Assembly (NCBI RefSeq): GCF_900113865.1
Contig: NZ_FOQY01000014.1
Span: 1-64,000 of the forward strand
Origin: Streptosporangium canum
GTDB lineage: Bacteria > Actinomycetota > Actinomycetes > Streptosporangiales > Streptosporangiaceae
Reading direction: 5' to 3'
DNA length: 64,000 nt
The position numbers and the translations under genes are program-made. Shown piece after piece: positions 18,006 through 26,688 of this stretch (its first letter is position 1; each line of letters opens with the position of its first letter). The notes beneath the pieces are model-generated. The model worked only from the letters and a program-made list of their open reading frames with translations. It was not told the origin of the DNA and searched no databases.

Positions 18006-18932
18006 ATGGCCGGCACGTCGCAGACCGCACCCGAAGATCGCGGCGGGGGCATGAGCCAGGGCGACCGCGCGGAGTCCGCCACCGAGGCGTTCGTCGCCCA
18101 CCGCAACCTGCTGTTCACCGTCGCCTACGAGATGCTCGGCTCGGCCACCGACGCGGAGGACGTCCTGCAGGAGACCTGGTTGCGGTGGACGGGCGTCGAT
18201 CTCGGCACCGTGCGGGATCAGCGCGCGTACCTGGTCCGGATCACCACCCGGCAGGCGCTCGTCCGGCTGCGCACGCTCGGTCGGCGCAAGGAGTCCTACG
18301 TCGGCCCCTGGTTGCCCGAGCCGCTGCTGACCACGCCCGACGTGGCCGAGGACGTCGAGTTGGCCGAGAGCGTCTCGATGGCGATGCTGCTGGTGCTGGA
18401 GACGCTCACGCCGACCGAGCGGGCGGTGTTCGTGCTGCGCGAGGTGTTCGATCTGGCCTACGACGAGATCGCCGGAGCCGTCGACAAGAGCCCGGCCGCG
18501 GTCCGCCAGATCGCCCATCGGGCACGGGCGCACGTCGCGGCGCGCCGGCCGCGCGGGGTCGTTTCTCCAGCCGAGGCCCGCGGCGTGCTCGAGGCGTTCC
18601 AGCGGGCGGTCGAAACGGGCGATCTGCAGCGCCTGCTCGACATCCTCGCGCCGGATGTCGTCCTCTTGGGTGACGGTGGCGGAGTCGTGCGGGCCGCGCC
18701 GGCGCCCGTCGTGGGGGCCGGCAGCGTGGCCGACGTGCTGGGCAGGTTCGCCATGGCGTCGCTGCAGCCGGCACAGGTCAATGGCCACCCGGCGCTGATC
18801 CGCCGGCTCAACGGCGAGATCGACACCGTCATGGCGGTGCGCATCGACGACGGCCTCATCAGCGGGCTCTACGCCGTGCGCAATCCCGAGAAGCTGTCAC
18901 GCATGGAGCGGGAGACCACGGTGAGCCGCTGA
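18006..18932 (+). CDS. ECF41-type (SigJ-like) RNA polymerase sigma factor
   Basis: 308 residues from ATG 18006, with GAAGGAG eight bases upstream. Region 2 covers about 25-95 (YEMLGSATDAEDVLQETWLRW) and region 4 about 125-185 (LTPTERAVFVLREVFDLAYDEIAGAVDKSPAAVRQIAHRARAHV). The linker contains WLPEPL at 102-107, a hallmark of ECF41, and residues 195-300 form the SnoaL-like C-terminal domain that regulates these factors in place of a separate anti-sigma factor. ECF41 genes usually neighbour an oxidoreductase, epimerase or carboxymuconolactone decarboxylase; here the divergent FAD oxidoreductase fits. NPEKL near the end is a variant of the conserved tail motif. Confidence 0.92.
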   Translation: MAGTSQTAPEDRGGGMSQGDRAESATEAFVAHRNLLFTVAYEMLGSATDAEDVLQETWLRWTGVDLGTVRDQRAYLVRITTRQALVRLRTLGRRKESYVGPWLPEPLLTTPDVAEDVELAESVSMAMLLVLETLTPTERAVFVLREVFDLAYDEIAGAVDKSPAAVRQIAHRARAHVAARRPRGVVSPAEARGVLEAFQRAVETGDLQRLLDILAPDVVLLGDGGGVVRAAPAPVVGAGSVADVLGRFAMASLQPAQVNGHPALIRRLNGEIDTVMAVRIDDGLISGLYAVRNPEKLSRMERETTVSR

Positions 18933-19013
18933 GCCGGCCGTCGCACGCCGGCCGTACCCTCGCGGGACCGGACGGCCCCGCGGAGCCGGGTGCCGGGCCC
19001 TGGAACCGGTCGT

Positions 19014-19106
19014 CTACGGCACCGCGTCCGGGACCCGGGTCCGTCTTACGGCACCGCGTCCCGGACCCCGGTCGTCTACGGCACCGCGTCCCGGACCCGG
19101 GTCGTC
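19014..19106. repeat. About 31 bp tandem copies of a gene 3' end
   Basis: Three copies of a segment beginning ctacggcaccgcgtcc (second copy ttacgg) start at 19014, 19046 and 19076. The third is the stop codon and last codons of the minus-strand gene ending at 19076. The other two are spacer. Confidence 0.8.
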
Positions 19107-20014
19107 AGGTCGAGGTACTCCTCGCGGCTCAGCGCCCGGGTCTGCAGCTCCAGTCCGTTCCGTACGGCGAAGCGCTCCACCTCCTCGGGATCCCAGCGTC
19201 CCGGCAGGTGGAGCAGGCTCTCACCGACGATCAGCCCGCTCATTCCGGGCTCCGCCGAGTAGAGCAGCAGTCTGGACGCGTCGATCTCGCGTGTCCTGCG
19301 CGCCGTCTCCAGCAGCAGCCGGCCGTGGACGACCACCAGGCGGCAGTGCGGGTCCCCCCGCCGCTGGAGCTCCCGGGCGTCGGCGATCTGCCTGCGGGTC
19401 CGGCGCCGGCCGATCCCGACGACGACGGCGGCGCCGATGACGGTCACCACGGCCAGGACCAGGGCGGCGATCCCGAGCAGGCCCATGCCCCGGGCGACGT
19501 CACGGCTGGGGGCCGTCATGTTGAGGACCACCAGCGTCGCGAAGGCGACGCCGTAGGCCAGCACCAGCCACATGAGCCCGTAGAGCAGCTGCTCGCGCCA
19601 CCAGACCTTCGGCGAGCCCATGGGGGGTCGCAGGCTTCTCACCCCCGGCACGCGGAGCCTCGGCAGCGCCGGGGGCGGCCGGCGCCAGGTCACCACGTGC
19701 CACCCCGGCGACCTGCGGGCGAGCGCGACCCGGGCCTCCTCCCCCGTGGCGAACCGCCGCAGCTCGAACCCCAGGCCGTTCTCCCGGGCGAACGCCTCCA
19801 CCTGCCGGCGCGAGCGGGAGCCGGGAGCCTCCATCATCACCAGGCCGGACTCGTCCAGCACCGCCAGGCCGTACCGCGTCCTGCCCCTGCCCGGGTAGCC
19901 GAACAGGAGCAGCGCGCTCACCCGATCCGGGCCGGCGAGCGGCAGCCGTACCGGCGGATGCTCCGGTACCTCGACGACCAGATCGTCGTCCTCCACGGCG
20001 AGCGCGAGAGTCAT
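19076..20014 (-). CDS. Two-helix membrane protein with repeated cytoplasmic modules
   Basis: 312 residues from ATG 20014, AAGGA upstream. A soluble N-terminal half (1-145) is followed by two membrane helices (about 150-175 and 185-212) and a second soluble half. The two halves resemble each other: LAVLDESGLVMMEAPGSRSRRQVEAFARENGLGFELRRF in the first, and LIVGESLLHLPGRWDPEEVERFAVRNGLELQTR in the second. Both read as a strand pair, a Pro, then a helix ending in NGL-LE/F. This suggests an internal duplication around a helical hairpin, with both modules in the cytoplasm. I do not recognise the family. It stands between the sigma factor and nuoH, 178 bp from the latter. Confidence 0.7.
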   Translation of the reverse strand: MTLALAVEDDDLVVEVPEHPPVRLPLAGPDRVSALLLFGYPGRGRTRYGLAVLDESGLVMMEAPGSRSRRQVEAFARENGLGFELRRFATGEEARVALARRSPGWHVVTWRRPPPALPRLRVPGVRSLRPPMGSPKVWWREQLLYGLMWLVLAYGVAFATLVVLNMTAPSRDVARGMGLLGIAALVLAVVTVIGAAVVVGIGRRRTRRQIADARELQRRGDPHCRLVVVHGRLLLETARRTREIDASRLLLYSAEPGMSGLIVGESLLHLPGRWDPEEVERFAVRNGLELQTRALSREEYLDLTTRVRDAVP

Positions 20015-20192
20015 GCGTTCCGTCCTTGGCCTGTGATGTCACATACGGTTTTCCTTCTTGCCCCTTGCCCGGCGCGCACGCTTCGAACGTGTCCCGCGCG
20101 CACGCTTCGCACACCGGTCCCATCCTGTACGGCGGAGCGGTGTCTGCGCGCGACCCGCCACACCACCGGCGGCGGGATCGCGGAGGGGCGGA

Positions 20193-21146
20193 TCATCCCG
20201 CCAGGACTTTGACGACCCCCGTCAGCGCGAGCTGGATCAGCGCCAGCGGCACGAGGCCCACCCAGGCGAGCTTCTGGAGCTGGTCCTCGCGGAGGCGGGG
20301 AAAGCTCACCCTGAGCCAGATCACCACGAACACCAGGGCGAACACCTTGATCAGCATCCACACGGGCCCGGGCAGCAGGGGCCCGTGCCAGCCGCCCAGG
20401 AACAGCACGGCGGTGAGGGCGGAGACCACGATGATCCCAGCGTATTCGGCCAGCATGAACAGGGCGAACCTGATCCCCGCGTATTCGGTCAGCGGGCCCA
20501 TGATGATCTCGGAGTCCGCGATCGGCATGTCGAACGGCGGGCGGCGCAGCTCGGCGAGCCCCGCCACGAAGAAGATCACGGCGCCGATCGCCTGCCAGGG
20601 CAGCCACCACCACTGCCAGGCCTCCACGATGCCCGGCAGGGAGAGCGTGCCCGCGGCCATCGCGACGCTGGAGGCCGCCAGGACCAGCGGCAGCTCGTAG
20701 GACATGAGCTGGGCCGCCGACCGCATCCCGCCCAGGACCGAGTATTTGTTCCCCGACGACCAGCCGGCCATGATCGAGCCGAGCACGCCGACTCCCATCA
20801 CGGCCAGGACGAAGAACAGGCCGACGTCCAGGTCCACCCCGACCAGACCTGGGCCGACCGGGATGACGGCCATCACCACCAGGTAGGGGATCAGCGCCAC
20901 CCCCGGTGCCAGGGCGAAGACCCGGCGGTCGGCGGCGGCCGGGATCACGTCCTCCTTCTGGACGAACTTGACCCCGTCCGCGATGAGCTGGGCCCAGCCG
21001 TGGAAGCCCCCCGCGTACATCGGGCCGAGCCGCGCCTGCATGTGCGCCATGACCTTGTGCTCGGTCTGGCCGGCGACCAGCGGCAGCACGAGGAAGACCG
21101 CGATGATCCCGACGAGCCGGACCGCGGCGTCGAGCACTCCGGCCAT
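20193..21146 (-). CDS. nuoH: NADH-quinone oxidoreductase subunit H
   Basis: 317 residues from ATG 21146 (the GTG one codon earlier is also possible), GGGAGG close upstream. NuoH is the membrane subunit that forms the quinone chamber with NuoB and NuoD. Conserved stretches: QARLGPMYAGGFHGWAQLIADGVKFVQKEDVIP, SSGNKYSVLGGMRSAAQLMSYELPL, ELRRPPFDMPIADSEIIMGPLTEYAGIRFALFMLAEY, and WLRVSFPRLREDQLQKLAWVGLVPLAL. About eight helices are visible. It is the last gene of nuoA-B-C-H; nuoD, which normally lies between C and H, is missing. Its start region is repeated upstream. Confidence 0.94.
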   Translation of the reverse strand: MAGVLDAAVRLVGIIAVFLVLPLVAGQTEHKVMAHMQARLGPMYAGGFHGWAQLIADGVKFVQKEDVIPAAADRRVFALAPGVALIPYLVVMAVIPVGPGLVGVDLDVGLFFVLAVMGVGVLGSIMAGWSSGNKYSVLGGMRSAAQLMSYELPLVLAASSVAMAAGTLSLPGIVEAWQWWWLPWQAIGAVIFFVAGLAELRRPPFDMPIADSEIIMGPLTEYAGIRFALFMLAEYAGIIVVSALTAVLFLGGWHGPLLPGPVWMLIKVFALVFVVIWLRVSFPRLREDQLQKLAWVGLVPLALIQLALTGVVKVLAG

Positions 21147-21245
21147 CACGCCTCCCAACCGAGCACTCCGGCCATCACGCCTCCCGGCCGAGCGCTCCAG
21201 CCGAGCACTCCGGCCATCACGTCTCCCCGGCCGCCGGGCGTCTCA
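21146..21245 (-). repeat. Triplicated nuoH start region encoding a coupled mini-ORF
   Basis: The segment around GGGAGGCGTGATGGCCGGAG is present at the nuoH start and twice more upstream, with ATGs at 21146, 21175 and 21217. A fourth, shorter match (GGGGACGTGATGGC) is the end of nuoC itself. The two upstream ATGs share one frame and encode a 23-residue peptide (MAGVLGWSARPGGV, then MAGVLGWEA). Its TGA overlaps the nuoH ATG by one base, so it could couple translation of nuoH to the leader. Confidence 0.75.
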
Positions 21246-21803
21246 GCCATCACGTCCCCAGTCGGCGGGCACGCCGGGCGGGAGGGTCTTGCGGCGGCTC
21301 GGCGAGCCGTGGTCGGACTCACCGGGCTCCTTGGCCCCCGGCCAGGCCTTCGCGACCCGGGCGGCCAGCACGAAGTCCTTGCGCAGCGGGAAGCCCTCGA
21401 AGCCGTCGGGCAGCAGCAGCGGGACCAGGTTCGGGTGGCCCTCGAAGATCACACCGAACATCTCGAAGGTCTCGCGCTCGTGCCAGTCGGCGCCCCGGAA
21501 GACGCCGACCGCGCTGGGCAGGCGGGGGTCCTCGCGCGGGACGCGGGTGCGCAGCAGCAGGTGCCCGCGCGAGCGGGGGTCGAACACGTGGGCGACGACC
21601 GAGAACCCGTCCGGCGGGTCGTCCACCCCGGTCAGCCAGTCGAAGAACTCGTAGCCCGCGGAGCGGGCGGACTCCAGCAGGCCGATCCAGTCGCCGGCCT
21701 GGACGTCCACCGTGATCTCGCCGAACGACTCCGACACCTGTGCGCGCGTGCCGTACCGCTCCTGGATGGCGGCCACCCCCGGCAGCCCCGCGTCGCCGCT
21801 CAT
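21243..21803 (-). CDS. nuoC: NADH-quinone oxidoreductase subunit C
   Basis: 186 residues from ATG 21803, which overlaps the nuoB stop as ATGA; the longer open frame above is nuoB in another phase. NuoC is a peripheral subunit that braces NuoD. The motif [64 protein letters not shown] is the classic 30 kDa signature, with WHERE at the core, given here by its ends and best read at residues 95-160. Length is normal for a free-standing NuoC, so it is not fused to NuoD. The expected nuoD does not follow; nuoH begins 97 bp later. Confidence 0.93.
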   Translation of the reverse strand: MSGDAGLPGVAAIQERYGTRAQVSESFGEITVDVQAGDWIGLLESARSAGYEFFDWLTGVDDPPDGFSVVAHVFDPRSRGHLLLRTRVPREDPRLPSAVGVFRGADWHERETFEMFGVIFEGHPNLVPLLLPDGFEGFPLRKDFVLAARVAKAWPGAKEPGESDHGSPSRRKTLPPGVPADWGRDG

Positions 21804-22321
21804 ACGACCGGCTCCCCGGCCGGCCGGGCGTACCGGTCGCCCAGGTGCTCGGCGGCGATCTTCTCCTGGAGCAGCATGATGCCGTGGAGCAGGGCCTCGG
21901 GCCGGGGCGGGCAGCCGGGGACGTAGACGTCCACCGGGATGATCTGGTCGACGCCCTTGGTGACGCTGTAGGAGTCCCAGTACGGCCCGCCGGAGTTGGA
22001 GCAGGCGCCGAAGGAGATCACGTATTTCGGGTCGGGCATCTGCTCGTACAGCCGCTTGACCGCGGGGGCCATCTTGTCGGTCACCGTGCCCGAGACGATC
22101 ATCAGGTCGGCCTGCCGCGGGCCGTTGGCGAACGGGATGACCCCGAACCTGATGAAGTCGTGCCTGCTCGCCGAGGTCGCGATGAACTCGATCGCGCAGC
22201 AGGCCAGGCCGAAGTTGAACGCCCACAACGAGTAGCGCCGTCCCCAGTTGAGGATGAAGCGCATGGGCTTGGGGGCCAGCCGGGAGACCGGCCCCACCGT
22301 GGGCATCGGAAGATCCGCCAT
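21800..22321 (-). CDS. nuoB: NADH-quinone oxidoreductase subunit B
   Basis: 173 residues from ATG 22321, preferred over ATG 22330 because GGAG is nine or so bases upstream of the former and too close to the latter. NuoB carries the terminal 4Fe-4S cluster N2, which reduces quinone. The ligands are visible: [10 protein letters not shown] (tandem Cys), [13 protein letters not shown] and [26 protein letters not shown]. The N-terminal [11 protein letters not shown] is also standard. It lies between nuoA (44-53 bp gap) and nuoC (ATGA overlap). All cluster residues are present, so the subunit should be functional if a NuoD partner exists. Confidence 0.95.
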   Translation of the reverse strand: MADLPMPTVGPVSRLAPKPMRFILNWGRRYSLWAFNFGLACCAIEFIATSASRHDFIRFGVIPFANGPRQADLMIVSGTVTDKMAPAVKRLYEQMPDPKYVISFGACSNSGGPYWDSYSVTKGVDQIIPVDVYVPGCPPRPEALLHGIMLLQEKIAAEHLGDRYARPAGEPVV

Positions 22322-22374
22322 GCCACTCATTCTCCTTCAGTGCCGATGGTCACGCTCGCCCGGCCACCCGGGTC

Positions 22375-22746
22375 TCATGTCCAGGCGAGCACGCGTTTGC
22401 GCCAGGCGTAGAGGATCCCGAGCGCGATGAAGCCCAGGAAGACGAACATCTCCACCAGGGTGGTCATCCCGAAGCCGGGGGCGGCGAAGACCGTAGCCCA
22501 CGGGAAGAGGAAGACCGCGTCCACGGCGAACACGACGTAGAGGTAGGTGAAGACGTAGTAGCGGATCTGGGACTGGGCCCAGTCGGCGCCGACCGGGTCG
22601 ATGCCGCACTCGTAGGTCAGCAGCTTCTCCGGCGTCGGGCGATGCGGGCGGAGCAGCCGGTTGACCGACAGCGCACCGGCGACGATGGCCACCCCGATCA
22701 CGAACAGCGCGAGGACCACCCCATAGGAGCCGAAATATCCGCTCAT
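22375..22746 (-). CDS. nuoA: NADH-quinone oxidoreductase subunit A
   Basis: 123 residues from ATG 22746 with GAGGAGGA at ideal distance. Three membrane helices are evident. The family motif YECGIDPVGADWAQSQIRYYVFTYLYVVFAVDAVFLFPWA spans about residues 45-85; it contains the conserved Cys loop, the variable D for G-P-F, and the Glu/Asp pair in the membrane. The C terminus FLGFIALGILYAWRKRVLAW is typical. It is the first gene of the nuoA-B-C-H operon and lies 170 bp from the divergent deacetylase gene. Confidence 0.95.
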   Translation of the reverse strand: MSGYFGSYGVVLALFVIGVAIVAGALSVNRLLRPHRPTPEKLLTYECGIDPVGADWAQSQIRYYVFTYLYVVFAVDAVFLFPWATVFAAPGFGMTTLVEMFVFLGFIALGILYAWRKRVLAWT

Positions 22747-22792
22747 GGATCCTCCTCGTGGGCACCCCGCCGGACGGAGCCTCTCCCACCCA

Positions 22793-22821
22793 CCTATAGC
22801 AGTATCCACCGCCCTCGTCAC
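22793..22821 (-). promoter_or_regulatory. Possible nuoA promoter
   Basis: On the minus strand GTGACG (22821-22816), 17 bases, then TATAGG (22798-22793), about 45 bp upstream of the nuoA ATG. The -10 is reasonable and the spacing ideal, but the -35 is weak. Confidence 0.3.
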
Positions 22822-22916
22822 CCAGGAGAGCCGTCAAACCCGATGCGGCCAAAACCTCTTCCCTATTACCCCCAAAGACCGGCAAAAGGCCAGATATCGC
22901 CTTTAACCTCTCCTTC

Positions 22917-24437
22917 ATGCCCAAATTGCGATTCATCGGAGGAATCGCGCTAGTTGCCGCAACTGTGGCCGGCTGCGGCGTGGCCATCCCCTCCCCCGCC
23001 GAGGAAGACCCGCTCCCCTCAGAGCCCACGATGATCAACTATGTGGACCCCTCCCAGGTCCAAGGGCTGAGCGTCCGGAACATGAACGGAGGTGACACCG
23101 GCGACCGGCGCGTGCACGTGGCCTACCCCTCGGTCGACGACGCCCCCCGCCTGTCCGAGAAGATCCGCCGGACGGTCACCGAGCGGCTCGACCGGTTCAC
23201 CCGGGACACCTCCATGAACACCGCCCTCCCCCACCCGGAGTTCAACGTGGACTGGCAGCTCGCCGCCGCGTCCGACCAGGTGATCGGCGTCCGGCTGCGC
23301 ACCGGCGAGTCCCTGGGAGCCGGCTGGGCGGAGTCCCGCACCACCGTCTGGTACGACCGGGTGGACAGGCGCGCCCTGGACTCCAGCGCCCTCCTCCGGG
23401 GCGACTCCGCGCTGACCGAGCTGGCCCGGATCGTCAGGGAGAGCCTGACCGGCAAGGGGTCGCGAGTGGATCCGCGCGCCATCAGGCCGGACGCGGAGCT
23501 GTTCGACTCCCTCAGCTTCAACCCACGCGGTGAGCTCGTCGTGGAGTTCGACGACTACCAGGTGGCGGGAGAGTCCCTCGGCCGGGTGGCGGTGGCCGTC
23601 CCGGCCGCCGAGGTGGCGCCGCTGCTGTCGGCGACCGGGCTGCGGGCTCAGCGGGCGGCCGCGGAGAGGGCGCGGACGTCTCCGCCGATGGGGCCGGACG
23701 AGTCCATCAAGGCGGCGAACACCATCAAGCCTCCGGCGCGGAGCTCCAAGGCCGGCAGCGTGGACTGCGCGAGGGTCAAGTGCGTCGCGCTGACCTACGA
23801 CGACGGACCGGGCCCGGACACCGGGCGGCTGCTGGACACCCTCGCCCGCGCGGGCGCCAGGGCGACCTTCTTCAGTGCCGGCTCCAACGCCGCCGCCCGC
23901 CCCGAGCTGCTGTGGCGGATGCGGCAGGAGGGACACCTGGTGGCCAACCACACCTGGTCCCACCGCGACCTGACCTCCCTGTCCAGCAGCAGGATCGCCG
24001 ACCAGCTCGACCGCGCCCAGTACACGATCGCCCAGGCGACCTGGCAGGTCCCGACGCTGATGCGCCCGCCGTACGGCGCGAGCAGCGTCCAGGTCGCCGC
24101 CGTGGCGCGCAGGCTGGGCCTGTCGGTGGTCCGGTGGAGCGTGGACACCGAGGACCTGCGCGACCGCGACCCCGGGGCCATCGCCGGCCGGGCCGTCTCC
24201 CAGGCCAGGCCGGGAGCGATCATCCTCATGCACGACGTCCACGGCGCGACCGTCGACGCGGCTCCCGAGATCGTGCGCCGCCTGCGGGAGAAGGGGTACA
24301 CCCTTGTCACCGTCCCCGAGCTGTACGGCTCGCGCGGAATGGAACCGGGCAGGACCTACGACTCCGCCGCGTCCGGCGGCGGCTCGGGCGAGTCGGGCAG
24401 CGTCACGCGCGCACTGGAGAAGCAGGCAATGCCATAA
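22917..24437 (+). CDS. Lipoprotein polysaccharide deacetylase
   Basis: 506 residues. A lipoprotein signal (MPKLRFIGGIALVAATVAGC) ends at a lipobox Cys, so the protein is anchored outside the membrane. Residues 45-250 form a soluble domain resembling the DUF3298/RsiV-like fold. The NodB deacetylase domain starts near 285: TYDDGPGPDTG (catalytic Asp and metal Asp), HTWSHRDL (metal His pair), RPPYGASS, WSVDTEDLRDR, and LMHDVHGATV with the second catalytic His. It probably removes acetyl groups from peptidoglycan or another wall polymer. It has its own promoter space, divergent from nuoA. Confidence 0.92.
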   Translation: MPKLRFIGGIALVAATVAGCGVAIPSPAEEDPLPSEPTMINYVDPSQVQGLSVRNMNGGDTGDRRVHVAYPSVDDAPRLSEKIRRTVTERLDRFTRDTSMNTALPHPEFNVDWQLAAASDQVIGVRLRTGESLGAGWAESRTTVWYDRVDRRALDSSALLRGDSALTELARIVRESLTGKGSRVDPRAIRPDAELFDSLSFNPRGELVVEFDDYQVAGESLGRVAVAVPAAEVAPLLSATGLRAQRAAAERARTSPPMGPDESIKAANTIKPPARSSKAGSVDCARVKCVALTYDDGPGPDTGRLLDTLARAGARATFFSAGSNAAARPELLWRMRQEGHLVANHTWSHRDLTSLSSSRIADQLDRAQYTIAQATWQVPTLMRPPYGASSVQVAAVARRLGLSVVRWSVDTEDLRDRDPGAIAGRAVSQARPGAIILMHDVHGATVDAAPEIVRRLREKGYTLVTVPELYGSRGMEPGRTYDSAASGGGSGESGSVTRALEKQAMP

Positions 24438-24442
24438 CCTGG

Positions 24443-24460
24443 GGCTATGAGCACATAGCC
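24443..24460 (+). terminator. Weak hairpin after the deacetylase gene
   Basis: GGCTATG-AGCA-CATAGCC, a perfect 7 bp stem with a 4-base loop, begins 6 bp after the stop codon. There is no T run, so terminator function is only possible. Confidence 0.35.
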
Positions 24461-24702
24461 GGAGGTGATGAGGTCGGCTCCCCGGCGGGACATATAGTTA
24501 GGCATCGTGACCCCAACTGTCCTCTTCGGCCGCCTGCACATAGACCTGTGCCGGCTCGCCGCCGGGCTGTGTAGGGCCAACTGTTCGCGATCGTGACCCC
24601 CACGCAGGCCGCCTCCCGGCCGCATTCGCAACGCCAGCCCCCGCCTTGACCCAGCGGCCGCCGAGGATGTGCCACACACGTCACCCTCCTCCGCCGAGTG
24701 GA

Positions 24703-24776
24703 ACGCGAAAGATTACGCGTGACTTCGAGGGATCTAGCAACGCGAAAGATTACGCGTCACTCCGAGGGATCTAGCA
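24703..24776. repeat. 37 bp head-to-tail duplication upstream of korA
   Basis: Two abutting copies (24703-24739 and 24740-24776) match at 35 of 37 positions. Each begins acgcgaaagattacgcgt, which contains the short inverted repeat acgcg...cgcgt, and ends gggatctagca. They end 58 bp before the korA start. The position and imperfect symmetry suggest a duplicated operator, although it may simply be another spacer duplication. Confidence 0.7.
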
Positions 24777-24834
24777 TGGAACTGAGAACGTGCAACCAGC
24801 AACGGCGCCCTGCCGCGTCGAGGAGGACTGAGCT

Positions 24835-26688
24835 TTGACCAAGCAGGTTCAGCAACTCGACCGCGTGATCATCCGGTTCGCCGGAGACTCCGGTGACGGC
24901 ATGCAGCTCACCGGTGATCGCTTCACCGCGGGAACTGCGGAGTTCGGCAACGACCTGTCGACCCTGCCCAACTTCCCGGCCGAGATCCGCGCCCCCGCAG
25001 GGACCCTGCCGGGTGTGTCGAGTTTCCAGCTTCACTTCGCCGACCACGACATCCTCACCCCGGGCGACGCCCCCAACGTCCTGGTCGCGATGAACCCCGC
25101 CGCGTTGAAGGCCAACCTCGGCGACCTGCCGCGCGGGGCCGACATCATCGCCAACACCGACGAGTTCACCAAGCGCAACCTTCAGAAGGTGGGCTACGAC
25201 GGCAACCCCCTGGAAGACGACTCGCTCGCCGAGTGGCGCCTCCACCCGGTGCCGCTGACCTCGCTGACGGTCAAGGCGCTTGAGGGCTTCACGCTGTCCA
25301 AGAAGGACGCCGAGCGGTCCAAGAACATGTTCGCCCTCGGGCTCCTGAGCTGGCTCTACCACCGGCCGACCGAGGCGACGATCCAGTTCCTGGAGAACAA
25401 GTTCGCCAAGAAGCCCGACATCGCCAAGGCCAACATCGCGGCCTTCCAGGCGGGCTGGAACTACGGCGAGACCACCGAGTCCTTCTCGGTCTCCTACGAG
25501 GTCAAGCCGGCCAAGCTGCCCCCCGGCGTCTACCGCAACATCTCCGGCAACCAGGCGCTCGCCTACGGCCTGATCGCCGCCTCGGTGCAGGCGAAGCTGC
25601 CGCTGTTCCTCGGGTCCTACCCGATCACCCCGGCCAGCGACATCCTGCACGAGCTGTCCAAGCACAAGCGGTTCGGCATCCGCACCTTCCAGGCCGAGGA
25701 CGAGATCGCGGGCGTCGGCGCGGCGCTCGGCGCCGCCTTCGGCGGGGCGCTCGGCGTCACCACGACCTCCGGGCCCGGCGTGGCGCTGAAGGCCGAGACC
25801 GTCGGCCTGGCGGTGACCACCGAGCTTCCGCTGCTCGTGGTCGACGTGCAGCGCGCGGGGCCGAGCACCGGGATGCCCACCAAGACCGAGCAGACCGACC
25901 TCCTCATGGCCATGTTCGGCCGTAACGGCGAGTCGCCGCTGCCGATCGTGGCGCCCTCCACCCCGTCCGACTGCTTCGACGCGGCCATCGAGGCGGCCCG
26001 CCTGGCGGTGAAGTACCGCACGCCGGTCATGCTGCTGTCCGACGGCTATCTCGCCAACGGCTCCGAGCCGTGGAAGGTGCCCAGCGCGGCCGAGCTGCCG
26101 GACATCTCCACCGAGTTCGCCACCGGGCCCAACGGCGAGGACGGCGTGACCTTCCTGCCCTTCAAGCGCGACGCCGAGACGCTCGCCCGCCCCTGGGCCA
26201 TCCCGGGCACCGCGGGTCTGGAGCACCGGATCGGCGGCATCGAGAAGGCCGAGAACACCGGCAACATCTCCTACGACCCCGGCAACCACGACAAGATGGT
26301 CCGGCTCCGCCAGGCCAAGATCGACGGGATCGCCCAGGACATCCCGCCGCTGGAGGTCGACGACCCCGACGGCGACGCCCGCGTGCTGGTCATCGGCTGG
26401 GGTTCCACCTACGGCCCGATCGCGGCGGCCGTGCGGCGGATCCGGAAGTCCGGCGGCAAGGTCGCCCAGGCCCACCTGCGGCACCTCAACCCGCTGCCCG
26501 CCAACACCGGCGAGGTCCTGCGGGCCTACGACAAGGTGTTGCTCCCCGAGATCAACCTCGGCCAGCTCGCGCTCCTGCTCCGCGCCCGTTTCCTGGTCGA
26601 CATCATCAGCTACAACCGCGTGCGCGGGCTTCCGTTCAAGGCCGAGGAGCTGGCCGGCGTGATCCAGGACGTGATCGACAGTGAGTGA
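24835..26688 (+). CDS. korA: 2-oxoacid:ferredoxin oxidoreductase alpha subunit
   Basis: 617 residues from TTG 24835 with AGGAGG upstream. With KorB it converts a 2-oxoacid (2-oxoglutarate is likely) plus CoA to acyl-CoA, reducing ferredoxin. The gamma domain is fused at the N terminus (VIIRFAGDSGDGMQLTGDRF, about 1-190). The pyrimidine-binding alpha domain follows (GNQALAYGLIAASVQAKLPLFLGSYPITPASDILHEL, then FQAEDEIAGVGAALGAAFGG, with the catalytic Glu). A transketolase-C-like domain ends the protein (LVIGWGSTYGPI, HLRHLNPLP). The fused gamma-alpha form is usual in actinobacteria. It overlaps korB by eight bases and may supply electrons to the partial complex I nearby. Confidence 0.94.
   Translation: MTKQVQQLDRVIIRFAGDSGDGMQLTGDRFTAGTAEFGNDLSTLPNFPAEIRAPAGTLPGVSSFQLHFADHDILTPGDAPNVLVAMNPAALKANLGDLPRGADIIANTDEFTKRNLQKVGYDGNPLEDDSLAEWRLHPVPLTSLTVKALEGFTLSKKDAERSKNMFALGLLSWLYHRPTEATIQFLENKFAKKPDIAKANIAAFQAGWNYGETTESFSVSYEVKPAKLPPGVYRNISGNQALAYGLIAASVQAKLPLFLGSYPITPASDILHELSKHKRFGIRTFQAEDEIAGVGAALGAAFGGALGVTTTSGPGVALKAETVGLAVTTELPLLVVDVQRAGPSTGMPTKTEQTDLLMAMFGRNGESPLPIVAPSTPSDCFDAAIEAARLAVKYRTPVMLLSDGYLANGSEPWKVPSAAELPDISTEFATGPNGEDGVTFLPFKRDAETLARPWAIPGTAGLEHRIGGIEKAENTGNISYDPGNHDKMVRLRQAKIDGIAQDIPPLEVDDPDGDARVLVIGWGSTYGPIAAAVRRIRKSGGKVAQAHLRHLNPLPANTGEVLRAYDKVLLPEINLGQLALLLRARFLVDIISYNRVRGLPFKAEELAGVIQDVIDSE

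Larger units (their letters stand above)
24438..24834. other. Spacer upstream of korA with hairpin and tandem repeat
   Basis: About 400 bp without a credible gene. It holds a GGCTATG-agca-CATAGCC hairpin just after the deacetylase (24443-24460) and a 37 bp tandem repeat (24703-24776). It is less G+C-rich than coding DNA and should carry the kor promoter. Confidence 0.55.
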
